Made by a program: the position numbers and the translations under genes
Notes under the pieces: model-generated
Database searches by the model: none
What the model was told of the DNA's origin: nothing
The model's input: the letters and a program-made list of their open reading frames with translations, nothing else
In this document: piece by piece, positions 51,649 to 62,783 of the stretch
How the letters are laid out: each line of letters starts with the position of its first letter
How positions within the stretch are numbered: the stretch's first letter is position 1
Assembly (NCBI RefSeq): GCF_001641265.1
Contig: NW_020167520.1
Span: forward strand, 1,178,001-1,242,000
DNA from: Pseudogymnoascus destructans
Taxonomy: Eukaryota > Ascomycota > Leotiomycetes > Thelebolales > Thelebolaceae
Direction: 5' to 3'
DNA length: 64,000 nucleotides

Positions 51649-52551
51649 ATGGCAGGAGCGAATGACACCGTGAGAGTGGAGTACAAGGGACGCATTGCAA
51701 TTATCACTATCGATAACAAGAAGAAGCTGGGTGCATTGGATGCCGATGGATATTACCTACTAGCCAAGTATATGCGTGAGGTAGCAACACATGACGAAGT
51801 TATCATCACAGTGTTAACAGGAACCGGAGGCTTCTTCTCTGCGTGAGCTCCTCCAACTCAACCAAGCCTCAAGAACAAACTTGCTATGGTCTAGGCGCCT
51901 AAGAGCCAAAGTCACTAACATGCTCGCAGCGGCGCGGACGTCACAGTTGGTCGTGAAGTCTCCCCAGGAACCGATCTCTACCGCAGTACCCTGAGCGGTT
52001 TCGTCTCCAACAACCTCAACATCACCCACGCCTTCTACTCTCACCCAAAACTCCTTGTCGTCGCCCTCAATGGCCCCGCCATCGGCCTCTCCGCTGCCCT
52101 GACCGGATTCGCGGATTTCATCTACGCAACCCCAAACACCTTCCTCCTCACGCCATTCTCATCCATCGGCTTAGTCGCCGAGGGCGGTAGCTCCATTGGG
52201 TTTGTGCAGCGACTCGGTATTAGCAAGGCCAATGAGGCCCTTATTCTGAGCAAGAGGATCGGCATCGAGGACTTGGTTTCGACCGGGTATGTCAACAAGG
52301 TGTTCGATTTCAAGAAGGGCGACCCCAAGTTCCTGGAGGCTGTTCTGGCCGAGATTGATGACAGCATGGGCGACCACCTGGTCGGATCCAGTTTGACCAA
52401 GATCAAGGCGCTCATCCAGAAGCCGATGAGGGATAGGCTGGACGCGCAGGGAGTGGCTGAGGTTTTCGGCGGCTTGGAGAGGTTCATGGCTGGGATTCCC
52501 CAGGCGGAGTTCAGGAAGCTCGCAAGTGGAGAGAAGAGACATAAGTTATAG
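51649..52551 (+). CDS. Enoyl-CoA delta-isomerase/hydratase family, peroxisomal
   Basis: Exons 51649-51842 and 51930-52551, 271 residues. Crotonase fold: VEYKGRIAIITIDNKKKLGA at the start, GTGGFFSAGADV near 62 (oxyanion-hole segment) and LNGPAIGLSAALTGFADFIY near 110. The block FLLTPFSSIGLVAEGGSS near 135 has the Glu seen in delta3,delta2-enoyl-CoA isomerases (Eci1 type), which move double bonds during beta-oxidation of unsaturated fatty acids. The C-terminus ends in HKL, a PTS1-like peroxisomal signal. It is convergent with CWC21 (165 bp apart) and divergent from PET100. Confidence 0.88.
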
Positions 52552-52715
52552 ATGCGCATTGCTTTACGCAGTGCCTTTGTATTCCCTAGAAGCTATTTTA
52601 TGCAATGATTCCCAAAATACAGTGCCATTACCACCAACACCAGTCCCACAATCTACCCATGACTATGAACGCCGCATTATGCATGTAACCGATAAATCCA
52701 TAAACCAACGAAGGC

Positions 52716-53282
52716 TTAAGCAGCGCTCTTCCGTTCCTTGTCGTCATTTCCGCTCTTCTCAAGGTTTTCCCGCATCCTTTCCTCCTGCTTCCTCCAATGA
52801 GACCCTTCTTCGTAGTTCTTGCTGATTCCCAGGGCGTTCCTGAACCGATCGCTCTCTCTGATCTTTGCTTCCGCCAGCTCGTGTACTTGATGGGACTTGA
52901 GTCCTTTCGCATCTCGCCTATCAGTTCCCTTCTTCATTTCTCCCAGTAACTTTTGTCGTAGCGCCTCGGTCTGTTTTTCAATCTCCTCCTCATCGACACT
53001 GTAGGCAACGTTAGCATGGCCATGGTTGCGGAAATGGCTGGAGCAAGCAACGCACCCTTCGTCTTCTAACTTGTCCTGAAGTTCAAAAACTTTCACCTCA
53101 ACGTCGCGCTTCCGGTCATGCTCGAGGATTTCCTTGTCGGGCTGGCGTTGGCGGTGCTTCAGGTCGCCGTCGGTAGGGTATGGCTTGAACTGTTCTCGGG
53201 GTTTGAGATGCGCAAGATTGCGCTGGACGTAGCCCGAGGTACCACTGCCTCGAGGGGTCGTGAGGCCAACGTTGGAAGACAT
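52716..53282 (-). CDS. CWC21: Pre-mRNA-splicing factor Cwc21
   Basis: Exons 53282-53056 and 52998-52716, 169 residues. MSSNVGLTTPRGSGTSGYVQ and RNLAHLKPRE are the family N-terminus. The cwf21 domain (KREVEV-like KRDVEVKVFELQDKLEDEG joined to VDEEEIEKQTEALRQKLL) is the Prp8/Snu114-binding region of Cwc21/SRm300. The intron 53055-52999 (GTGCGT, GCTAAC, CTACAG) is 57 bp and contains no stop in frame, so an unspliced mRNA would add 19 residues inside the domain. Removing it restores the conserved EDEGVDEEE junction, so I prefer the spliced form. Confidence 0.9.
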   Translation of the reverse strand: MSSNVGLTTPRGSGTSGYVQRNLAHLKPREQFKPYPTDGDLKHRQRQPDKEILEHDRKRDVEVKVFELQDKLEDEGCVACSSHFRNHGHANVAYSVDEEEIEKQTEALRQKLLGEMKKGTDRRDAKGLKSHQVHELAEAKIRESDRFRNALGISKNYEEGSHWRKQEERMRENLEKSGNDDKERKSAA

Positions 53283-53583
53283 CGCAGCTGTACTTAGATG
53301 GGGAGTGATGTCTAGTTGAGAGAACAGATGTTCGTGGTAATGATGCTCGGCGGCTTGCCTATCGTCGTTCGTCCGTCGTGAACAAGGCTAAAGGTGGCAG
53401 AATTATTTTATGAACTTATCGGGCTGAGTGACTCAATTCCAGTAATCTTAATCATACCAGACCAATTCCCATTATACTCGTATATAATCTTGTTTCTCTT
53501 TTTGATCATTTAAGAATTTACCGTCCTCTTTGATTCAGTAAGAAAAGATCCTCCAAGTCTACCACAACACAAACGCCACCAAA

Positions 53584-54840
53584 ATGCCCGGCGTCGACCC
53601 CTCCGTGATCGCGCCAGAGGACGAAGGGCCTTTAGAAAGGCTTCCCTTCCCTCCCGTCACAAAGCAGCATATTTTAAACTGTTCTTATTCTTCCTGGTAC
53701 CCAAAGTTTGTCCATCAAAGCAACTAAATCTTTTCCCATCTAACAGAACCCAGATACCGCACCTCAACCCTCCGAAGTCGCCTCATCCCACTCACAGCCG
53801 CCTTCCTCGACTACTTGCGCGAAGACGGACTCTGGCTCCCAGACGACGATGACCAACCCTACGAAGAAACAGAATGGTCAGCCGCAAACGCCGACAAACA
53901 CGCAGACCCCGAGTTTGAAGCCCAAGCTCAGCCAAACGACGCATCAGCATTCGCAGACGTACACAGTGTGATTAAATCGACTATCGCAGAGCTCGGCGGC
54001 TCCGTTGTACCCAAGTTAAACTGGTCGGCGCCCAAGGACGCGCTGCACATGGCGCTGTCGAAGAACTCGATTGCTTGTCAGACGCCCCAGGATATATATC
54101 TGTTGCTTAAGAGCTCCATCTTCGTGACTCATGACTTGGAGCATGCGTTTGACGATTGTGCGAATCCCGAGCATCCGCCGTTTATTAGAGACATCGAATA
54201 CTCTCTCGTCCTTCGACCATACTTCAAGATCAATACCTCATTCGAGTTCCGAGTATTTGTGCGCGACCGAACTATTGTGGGGATTTGTCAGCGTGAGCTG
54301 AAGCATGTCGATTACAGCCCGGAACTCCTCGACAAAATACAACCCGAGATCGAAAACTTTTACGAGAGCAAACTGAAGGACTCGTTCCCGGATCCGAGTT
54401 TCGCTTTCGATGTATATTTGCCCGAACCTCACGACAAGGTCAGGCTCATTGACATCAATCCCTGGGCTCAGCGTACGGACCCATTGCTGTTCTCCTGGCT
54501 TGAATTACTTATCATGTCACTGCCTAAGCCACTTCTGGGACAAGGAGACACCTCGGAGAGCCCGGCGCTGCCGGAAAGGAGTGCCGAAGAGGAAGCGACT
54601 GACACGGAAGATGAAGGCGTTGAGGAGCTGCCTTTCAAGGCGGAGTTCAGGGTGGTGAAGAAGGATGATCCAGAAGCTTATAACTTCGGAACCGCGCCAT
54701 ACAGTGCGCATAAGCTTCCGAAGGAAGTCGTGGAGGCGGGTGAAGAGGGAGGGGAGGCTTGGCGAGTTATTATGGAGAGGTGGGAGAAGCTGGGGAGAGG
54801 GGAGGCGGATGATGATAGTGATGATAGCGGTGACCAGTGA
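53584..54840 (+). CDS. CDC123: Cdc123/D123 family, eIF2 assembly factor
   Basis: Exons 53584-53705 and 53754-54840, 402 residues. The acceptor that keeps the frame is ACCCAG at 53753, giving SSWYPKYRTSTLRSRLIPL, a D123 hallmark, followed by FLDYLREDGLWLPDD. Further family blocks are VVPKLNWSAPKDALHMAL near 135, ECLxLRPYF-like LVLRPYFKINTSFEFRVFVR near 200, and DVYLPEPHDKVRLIDINPWA near 245. Cdc123 is an ATP-grasp-like protein that helps assemble the translation initiation factor eIF2. The C-terminus is acidic (ADDDSDDSGDQ). Divergent from CWC21 with 301 bp between starts. Confidence 0.92.
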
Positions 54841-55225
54841 GTACATCAGCGTAGAAAAAGAGGATGGTACAAAAAGGGATAACCTATAGAGCTCAGAAGA
54901 CACGCTATAGCTAGAAGAGAACACAAAAGTAAATGGCTCCTGCTACTATATCTTATCGTTCGGGAGCAGTTTGCCGCACGGTCAGCTCAGTCACGTTTGT
55001 GAAGCACTGGAGTGATGGCTACTAAATCAAGCCTTATTCAGTTAATATATTATCTATGGCCAAGGTGAAGAAACTAATCCGAGGTTCTATTCTGCCGATG
55101 CCATTCTACAACATAAATCCAAAACTATGACCATACAAGTTCCGTCTGAATAAAATGCAAAAACCCCCGGTTTAATTAATATGGCGTCGTCATAATCCAG
55201 CTCTCCATCGACGCCGATTCTATTT
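54841..55225. other. Convergent 3' regions of CDC123 and the sacsin-like gene
   Basis: No gene seen. Ordinary AT-rich 3' sequence with no notable repeats. Confidence 0.5.
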
Positions 55226-58200
55226 CTAATTCTGCAACATGCGTGAATGTCTCCTTTCGGCCATCTTTTCAAAATAGTGAGCAATGAACATCTCGCTGCA
55301 GGGACCGTTAGTTCATCGTTGTACTCTAATATATCAGACCATAGGGGAGAAATACTTACGTATAGTAGCTGTGATTAGAGCTGTGCTCCTTCACAAGATT
55401 ATGCGCCAATTCGTGTGCGAGGACAACCCACCACCAACTCTCTGCCTTCGAAATCCCCGCAGGGTTCTTATATTCGTTCCAATGTAGCTGCAAGAAGAAC
55501 CTCAGGTTGCAAAACAGGCTTCCGGTAAGGTTAAACGCAATTGTGTTGCCTACTTCGTCGTAAAAGATATTGAGAGCATTCCTCGGAATATTGTAGATAC
55601 CGCCGACGTCGTGGAGCATCTTTGAAAATGCTTGTATTTGCTCAACGTTCTGTGCGAGGAAGACCTCGTTCATGACGGACATGTCTCTGGAGACATAGAT
55701 CCGCATCCCGTTCGACGCTTCTCCAATATGGGCAATATTATTCTCGGATGTGCTGTCACAATATGTCGATTGTTCCTTGACCTGGTTGACACTGGGTGGC
55801 GAGAATACAGAGGACGAGTTGTGTGCTCGAGAGGATTGAACTGCGTTGGCTAGGTTCTGCTGAACAGCAGCAGGCGAGCTCACTTTTTCGATCTCGCCGG
55901 GCTTGCGCGGGGCAGGGGTCGCGTCGCCAGAAGACGAATGCCCGCGATTAGATTTCGAATCAGAGTTCGACCGAGAGTGGCTCCCATGGCCACCTAAAAA
56001 GCTCTGGAGCTGTTGTTGAGCTTCTCCATCACCAAAACCAAGTTTTCGTGTGAAGCTCGAGAATAGGTTTCGGCTCTTCCTCTGGGAAGCAGGAGACGGT
56101 GAGTTATTGCCAAATGCTCCAGGCATATCAACTTCATCCGAGTCACGATATCCAGATTGATCTTCTTCGACCTGGTTTTGCTTTACTGTTCCACCCCTCT
56201 CCTTAATTTGTTGCTCTTCAATTCGGAGTTGCTTCTGTCTCTCATCCTCGGCGATGCGAGCTTGGGCCGCTTGAGCTCTGAGGATACGATCGACATTGAA
56301 CCCCCTTCGCTTCAAACCTTGTAGGTCAGATGTAAGGAGTGATTCAAAGAGTGTTGCAGCCTCGTTATTTGGTCGTTTTAACAGATTCCTGACTAGAGCC
56401 TGGCTGATATCGTAATAATCTACTCCGTATGTAATATGTAAGGCCATCTTCTTGGAGCGCGAATCATTTTTCAAAACTGCGGTCTGCTTCGAATTGTAGG
56501 ACATCTTATATCCCCGTAAGGATATCTTGATAGATATATGGGTGACATAGTCCACCACAAGATTGTTCTCGAGATATCCCTTAGAGTGCTTAAGCTGGTC
56601 TGATGGATAAGAATGCAAAAATACCTTAGATCTTTCAAGAATTTTCTTCTGGATCTTCATGCTCGCACTCTGGTCGATGAGCGGATCACCAACGGAAATC
56701 TTCTGCTCAACGAGTTGTCCTACAGCCACCGAACCAAGATCAAGGTAGAATTCTTCAAGGACGTCTTCCAATGGCGCGGCAAGGAGGTCTCCTTTAAACA
56801 ACTGGTATGTTGTGTAATCGTCGACAACCACAATTCTGGCCGCAGGCTGCAAAACCCACTGCTTGATGCCGGCACTGCTATCATCGTCATCGCAAAACAG
56901 ATCCACGAGATTCTTTGAGTTTCTGTTTTTTGGTTCGTTATTGGCAGATATCTCTTTTGTCGCCAGGAGGAATGGTGATATTCTCATTTGAGACCATAAC
57001 AACTTGTCCCTTTTCAAATCCGCTCGTGACATGGCAAGCAGTCTCAATAGAGATAAGTATTTTTCTGGACTCTGAACAATGCCAAGTACACGAGCTGGCT
57101 CTGAAGCAAGCATTGTTGCAATGTGGCTTCTGGAAGGCTCGTGGCTTGAGCCGCAAGCAAGGAGGAACCTGTTTGCCTCACTGCCAAAGTCAACGAAGTC
57201 GAAAATGTCGCCATACGTTTCCAATTGCCCAATGAAGCACATTCGGGGTGCAAGATGTTTGGGCCCTTCCGCTCGTTTCTCTGGAAATGAGCTGTTCCCA
57301 ATGTACTTTGACTTTGGTGGAACTGGAACAATCTGGGCATCTCCGAGCTTAGCAGCATGGCGGGTGAACTCTGCTTCTCCAATTCTGGTTGAAAAGTATA
57401 CAAATAGAACCCGCGCCTCGCCCTGGGTTTTTGGTGGATTTTTAATCAGCCGTTGCACTACTTCCTCCAACGGAGGGTTCTCGGCAACTCCAAGTTTCTG
57501 CGGAAGCACATTAGCCAGCGCCTGTTACATGGTGGAGAAAAACATACCGAAGCGTGGGGTATTAAATCCTTCCGCAGGACATTGAATCCAAACATAAACG
57601 CATTTGCGTTGGTGAATAATGCCGAAGGAACCGCCAAACCCTCCCCCTTCCCTTCTATAGGAAGGAAGGGCCTAGTAGCCTTTGCCAAACTATACGCACT
57701 ATATTGGTTGGTCTCATAATTTGCGATGAAGTACGCCATTGACTTGGTTCTCAAAGTCGTGTCCGTGGAAGCCATCATTACAACTAACTCGTGTACTGTG
57801 GGATAAGACCTCAGTCCAAGGGAGACCAAAAAGTTTGCTTCTGGACTGCCTGGACGGTACCCAAACTTGCCAGTCCACTGGATAATGGGTACCTGCAGGT
57901 GCCTCAGATCAGCCTTGGGTTCGAACAGTTCCGATATCTTGTAGCGCTTCGCAGATGCTACGCTAGCTTCTTGTCCTACCAGTCCTGCTTCAGCAGCACA
58001 TATTGGTGTTTCCCGCAACTTCTTCATGTCCCCGATGGGGATATCATCTTTCACGCCTGCCAGATACACTATTAAGTCGACATGGTTCCACCTTGGAACT
58101 GCAATACCCGATCCGCCTTGGGCACCAGATTCAACAGGACTCAAAAGTCGCTGAAATATTGTGTCCAAGTCAACCGTTTTCCTTACACCAAGAGCGCTAA

Positions 58201-60607
58201 GAAATTTTTCTTTGACGCCAGGGCAACCGACAATAGTTGGTAAATCATCAAATAGCTTGATGCTTGCGAAGTAGGAATCACTCGGCTTACTCATGCCAAG
58301 TTTGGTTGGTATTACTGTCAATGGCGCCAAAAGCTTAATTATGATCGCTTTTGATTCCACAGGCATCCCATCCCATTGCTTTGACAAAACAGCCAATACT
58401 TGAGAGGATAATTTTGGTGACCAAGTGATATCTTGTTCGCTCGACAAGCCATTACGCCCCTTGGTAGATTCGGCAAGAAACCCAATCCATGTTGAAGCTT
58501 CTAGAGGCTGCCAGCCTAAGGCTTGAAGCTCGGCATTTGTGGTGGCATGTGTGATGTTATATGGAAGAGTATTTTGCGGAATGGGGAACTCTGGTGGGAC
58601 TTTTGATGGCTGTATGAAGTATTTGATACTTGAAAGAGAAATAATCCCTCCCTGGCTCTCACTTTGCCCTACAGTCGCAACAGTAGTTTCAAGAAGGCTT
58701 CTCATAGCCGAAACATCAATGTTTGATGCCAGTGCTTTGCGACCAATCCAGCCGATAAATGCGATGAGTTGTGGCGTAGTCAGTGCTTTTGATCCAAGCT
58801 CCTTTTTAACGTCGGCAATAGTAATATCGGAAATGAGCCCATAGTCTCGGAGCTTCTTTACCATCTTGGTTTCAACAAGTTGTTTCGGGAGGGTAGGAAT
58901 GCGTTCCACAAACATGCTAAGGTCTTCAATCGCCAACCTAACAGTTGTAGTTGGTAGAACACCCCTTGTGCTGTAAATATCCACTGAAGCCTTTTGAAAT
59001 GATGTCCAGAACGATTCCTCAATAATTTGCGAGATTTGCGCGCTGGGGGTAGAGTCCTCAAATGTAAATGATGCCAGGATATGTAAAGCTGCGGGCATAA
59101 ACTTTTCCACGTCCTCTTTAAGTATCTTCCCAGGGCGCCCTCGTGATTGAGTCCAACGCTGGAGCCTGTTTCCCAAGTCGGACATCTCATTGCCATACGC
59201 AACACGGCTGATTATGCCAGCAACTCGCAACATTTCCATATTCCAAGTGCGAACCCATCGTGCATTCAAGTCGACGGCTTCGCGTTCGACGGTTGGAATT
59301 AACGATGGAGCAGAGAGATGGACACCTGCACCAGTAGTTTGGTTCGTGGGAAACCCAATAAATATTCTTCCTCCGTTTTTCTTTCCAGGCAAGACAGACG
59401 CAAAAATGTCGACGCCGTTGGCTATTTTGTTGCCATTAATACCCTCTTTTGAGGCCGTAGCCTCGTCATATAAAGATGACAAAAGGGCAAGCCTGGTGGA
59501 TTTTGGAGGGGGTTTCTTCGTTGCACGCTCGAGTTCTGTGGCAAACGTTGATGTCACAGAGGTACGGATGGCAGCTGTTGTTACCGAAAGGAATACATTT
59601 GCCGTTGTCTCTTTCGTTACATCTTCAAGTATTATTTCTTGGAATGCTTGCGCTTCCTGTGCCACCTTCGATTTTAAAGCATTCTGGCTGCTGGAAGAAG
59701 TGAGGCGAGAAAAGAACGAGCGAATGGACGGAGCCTCCAATGCATGGCGACCATACGTCGTTTCGCCAAAGGCACTCGACTTGGGAACAGAGGCTGAAGC
59801 TGATGGACGCCATCCAACCACATTCATGAACGTAGCTGTCATTTGGACGCTTTCTCTGCTCAGACTTTCCACCTTCATAAGCCGTTCCTTTGTGGTGGTT
59901 TCGATATCTTTTGGAATCGCCACGCCACTGCTTGGCGAGGCCTTTTTCTGGATGGAAGCAATCTTCCAGTCATCTAGCCACAGTTCGACGTTCTTTAAGG
60001 CGACAAATGTCATGCTAGTGGCCAAAAATTGGCAGATAGAAATAAGACTGGGTACCGGAGTTGTGTTGTTGCGATAATCAAGTACGAAGCTGGTGTCCCG
60101 TGTCCCCTCTGGTACTTGGATCTGCCTTGTGAAGAGGCTGTCTTTTTTCCAATAGAATGCCATGGCCTTTTTCCCAGAACTGACAAATGGTTCCTCGCAA
60201 TCTGCAAAGACGGAATAGAATCCGACTCCAAATGCACCAATCTTGTCTTCGTTCGGATTTCCCTCCGCAATACGCTTCAGCCTTGCCCAGTCATTATCTC
60301 CAAATGGCAGACCATCGTTTGAGACGAGTAATCGACGGAGCGTGGCATGTAGTAGCGTATGTTTGAGAAGGTCGAATGGTGTTGCATTGCTGGGAAGTGG
60401 TACTGTCGTCGAAGGCGTGGTTTCGAATTTAACCTTCACAGTATCGGCCTGAGCATCGGCGGCATTCTGAATTAACTCTCGAAGTGTCGTCCATTCTCCA
60501 GAATACCTCGCCAAGACCTTGTCGATTAAGGCCCGGGTATTGACTGTGACAGCTTCCTCATCCTCTCCGAAGCTCAGCGCTTGAGCTCGAAGTTTCGTGA
60601 AATCCAT
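55226..60607 (-). CDS. Sacsin-like GHKL ATPase (DUF3684 type)
   Basis: Exons 60607-57548, 57497-55360 and 55295-55226, introns 50 and 64 bp, 1755 residues. The ATG at 60607 is the first in frame (MDFTKLRAQALSFGEDEE). The N-terminus carries an Hsp90/sacsin-type GHKL ATP-binding domain: TTLRELIQNAADAQADTVKV (N box), LLVSNDGLPFGDNDW and DKIGAFGVGFYSVF (G-rich lid). The middle is long and has no motif I recognise. A Ser/Lys-rich low-complexity stretch lies around residues 1450-1580. Near the C-terminus WWWVVLAHELAHNLVKEHSS contains HELAH, an HExxH zinc-protease-like motif. The family occurs widely in filamentous fungi; its role is not established. Divergent from MED6. Confidence 0.88.
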
Positions 60608-61079
60608 GTTAAACTTTTCCTGCCCTAACAATATAGCAGTTGCGTCGGCCTGTCAAACACACAACATCGTTGTGTGCCGAAATAGAAGGTATTTATGTGT
60701 TACAAAGAGAGGCCAGCAAGGCTTTGGAAGTGGCGAGGCTTCTTTAGCTCCGACTGACCAGCAGAATGACTGATAAAGAGAGATCGTTCGAGGGTCGTAA
60801 GGCTGGTGAATCTGCCCAATCTATTTGGCCAGGCTGATTTCAGGGCACCTGAATCGTCTGTGACCCGAGTGGCTCAACTAAAACCTGCGGGCTGACTGGA
60901 ACGGTTAGTGGGGTCATTATTCTTCCGACACCGAAACCTTAATTAGATTTCCCCAGATGGTCCGTCGATCGCCTGCATTGTTGCATGTACCAAAGATCCA
61001 CCAAGGCTGTCTATCTCTGAATTGCGCCAACCATCATACAGCACAGCGTGAAAAGCGTGGGTGCATTCAAGAAGGCATT
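60608..61079. other. Shared upstream region of the sacsin-like gene and MED6
   Basis: About 470 bp between divergent starts. An in-frame ATG at 60957 upstream of MED6 was not chosen because the extension lacks family similarity. Confidence 0.5.
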
Positions 61080-62184
61080 ATGGCGACACGGGCTTTGGAT
61101 CCGCCTTTGGACGAAATACAATGGCGCTCTCCGGCATGGGCGCAGCAAATGATGGGCATACACTCGAATTCAGGTAATTTACACCTAGCCCTGTGTCCTT
61201 CTCGACCGAACTATCTCATACTGACAGTGTACCTCAGTGCTTCCATATTTTGCGAAATCGCCATTTTTCGATCCGACTTCGAATAATGCGGTCCTTGAGA
61301 ACCAAGCAATGTACAACCAAAACATGGTGAACATTGTCGCAACTCGTGAAGCGTTCGAAGGCCGCCTGAAGACGATGTCTGGGTTGGAATACGTTGTGGC
61401 ACAAGAACCCGCCGAGACGGCGCCTGGGACTGGCACTGGAGTTTGGGTTATCAGGAAGCAGACACGGAGGAAGAGGCAAGGCCAGGAAGATGACATCACG
61501 ATCCACTCCACGTATTTCGTGATGGGCGAAAATATCTACATGGCCCCAGCCTTCCTCGATGTGGTCCGCAGCCGCATGGTAAGGCTCTCCAGATTCCCAC
61601 ACTCTATGCCACCACCAGTCTAACCTGAATAGCTGTCCATTTTTACCTCTCTCGATAAGTTCGTTTCAGCCGCAAACGCCCTCCCCAATTTCACGCCTTT
61701 GTCAGGGCATACGTATCTGCCCCCGGTAGCAGCACGCCCTAAGGCAACCGATTCGCAGCTAGCTACCCAAACAAGCCGGCAAAGTAGCCCACTGTCTGAT
61801 TCTGCAGGGGGTTCCAGGAAGCAGGTTGCTGGCACAACTAGCACATACATGGATGCGCGCCTGCTCGACGAGTCTTTTCAGCTTTCCATGCGCTATGGCG
61901 ACGAATACATGGACGAAAATCCTATTACTGGTCATCCAGGTGCATTCAATCTCACGAGTACTGGACGCAAAACCAAAGACACTTTAGGAGCTGCAGCACA
62001 GAAGGCTGGCCTTCAAGATCCATCTAAAATTGGAGCTTCACCTGTGGACGAGAAAGCATCCGACATTCCGCCAACAAGAAAGAGCAGTAAGGCGGCCGAT
62101 AAGGCCCCGAGGACTCCGGGAATACCAAAGCCGAAACGAAAGAAGAGTAAAGTGCTTTCTGCCAGTGGTATTGCACCGGTTTAA
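61080..62184 (+). CDS. MED6: Mediator complex subunit 6
   Basis: Exons 61080-61173, 61238-61578 and 61633-62184, 328 residues. MATRALDPPLDEIQWRSPAW, followed by VLPYFAKSPFFDPTSNNAV, MSGLEYVVAQEP, GVWVIRKQTRR and THSTYFVMGENIY-like HSTYFVMGENIYMAPAF, is the Med6 core in order. Med6 is a head-module subunit of Mediator, bridging activators and RNA polymerase II. The C-terminal third is Ser/Lys-rich (KPKRKKSKVLSASGIAPV) and probably disordered. All introns keep the frame. Confidence 0.93.
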
Positions 62185-62783
62185 TTCGGGCCTTCACAGT
62201 TCTTTCGTTTTGTTGCAACCATTGGGTTAGTGTGAAGGCGTTCTTGGCGGGATGATACCCTATCAATATTAGACCAAATAGTTTGTGGTGAATGAATTGA
62301 TATGCATTTTAACTATTTGATAGAGGCCATGATTATGTGTTCGGTGTGAACTTGGCTGTATTAAGTAGTTGCAACACTAGTGATCTAACTGGGATCACTT
62401 TCTCCGTAACTAAGGTTAAATTAATATATCCAACAATCTTGATTCATTCGTAGATATCCCTATTTGGTTTTATTCGAAAGAAAATGGGGACGTGGACATT
62501 ACGTCCCGGAACATTAGACGCGCAAGCCTCGCTGCAAGACCTGTCATTGTGGGGGGCGGCAGCTGACGATGCCCCGCCACCAACCCACCCCTGCCATGGT
62601 TTATCCTCGTGGTTGTCACGACCAACATCACGCAGCACCCTCTAAATTTAAACTCAAACAGGGTCCATAGAAGCTCTCATACGAACATGAGCAGACTAAA
62701 AGTGTATAACTTCATTTAAACATTCGAAGCCGCCAACCCCATCTGAATACAACAGAGCTCTATAGCTCTTAAGCCAAGGCACA
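62185..62783. other. Intergenic between MED6 and the GYP7-like gene
   Basis: No gene or repeat recognised. Confidence 0.5.

Noticed and set aside
53584..53753. Acceptor CTAACAG at 53746 for the CDC123 intron
   Set aside because: It puts exon 2 out of frame; the next AG (ACCCAG at 53753) restores the conserved WYPKYR sequence.
57498..57547. 26-bp intron ending at GTAACAG in the sacsin-like gene
   Set aside because: Too short for a fungal intron; a 50-bp intron with a GCTAATG branch point and CGCAG acceptor keeps the same frame.
59190..60077. 295-codon plus-strand frame over the sacsin-like gene
   Set aside because: Antisense to a conserved ATPase region and no recognisable protein features.
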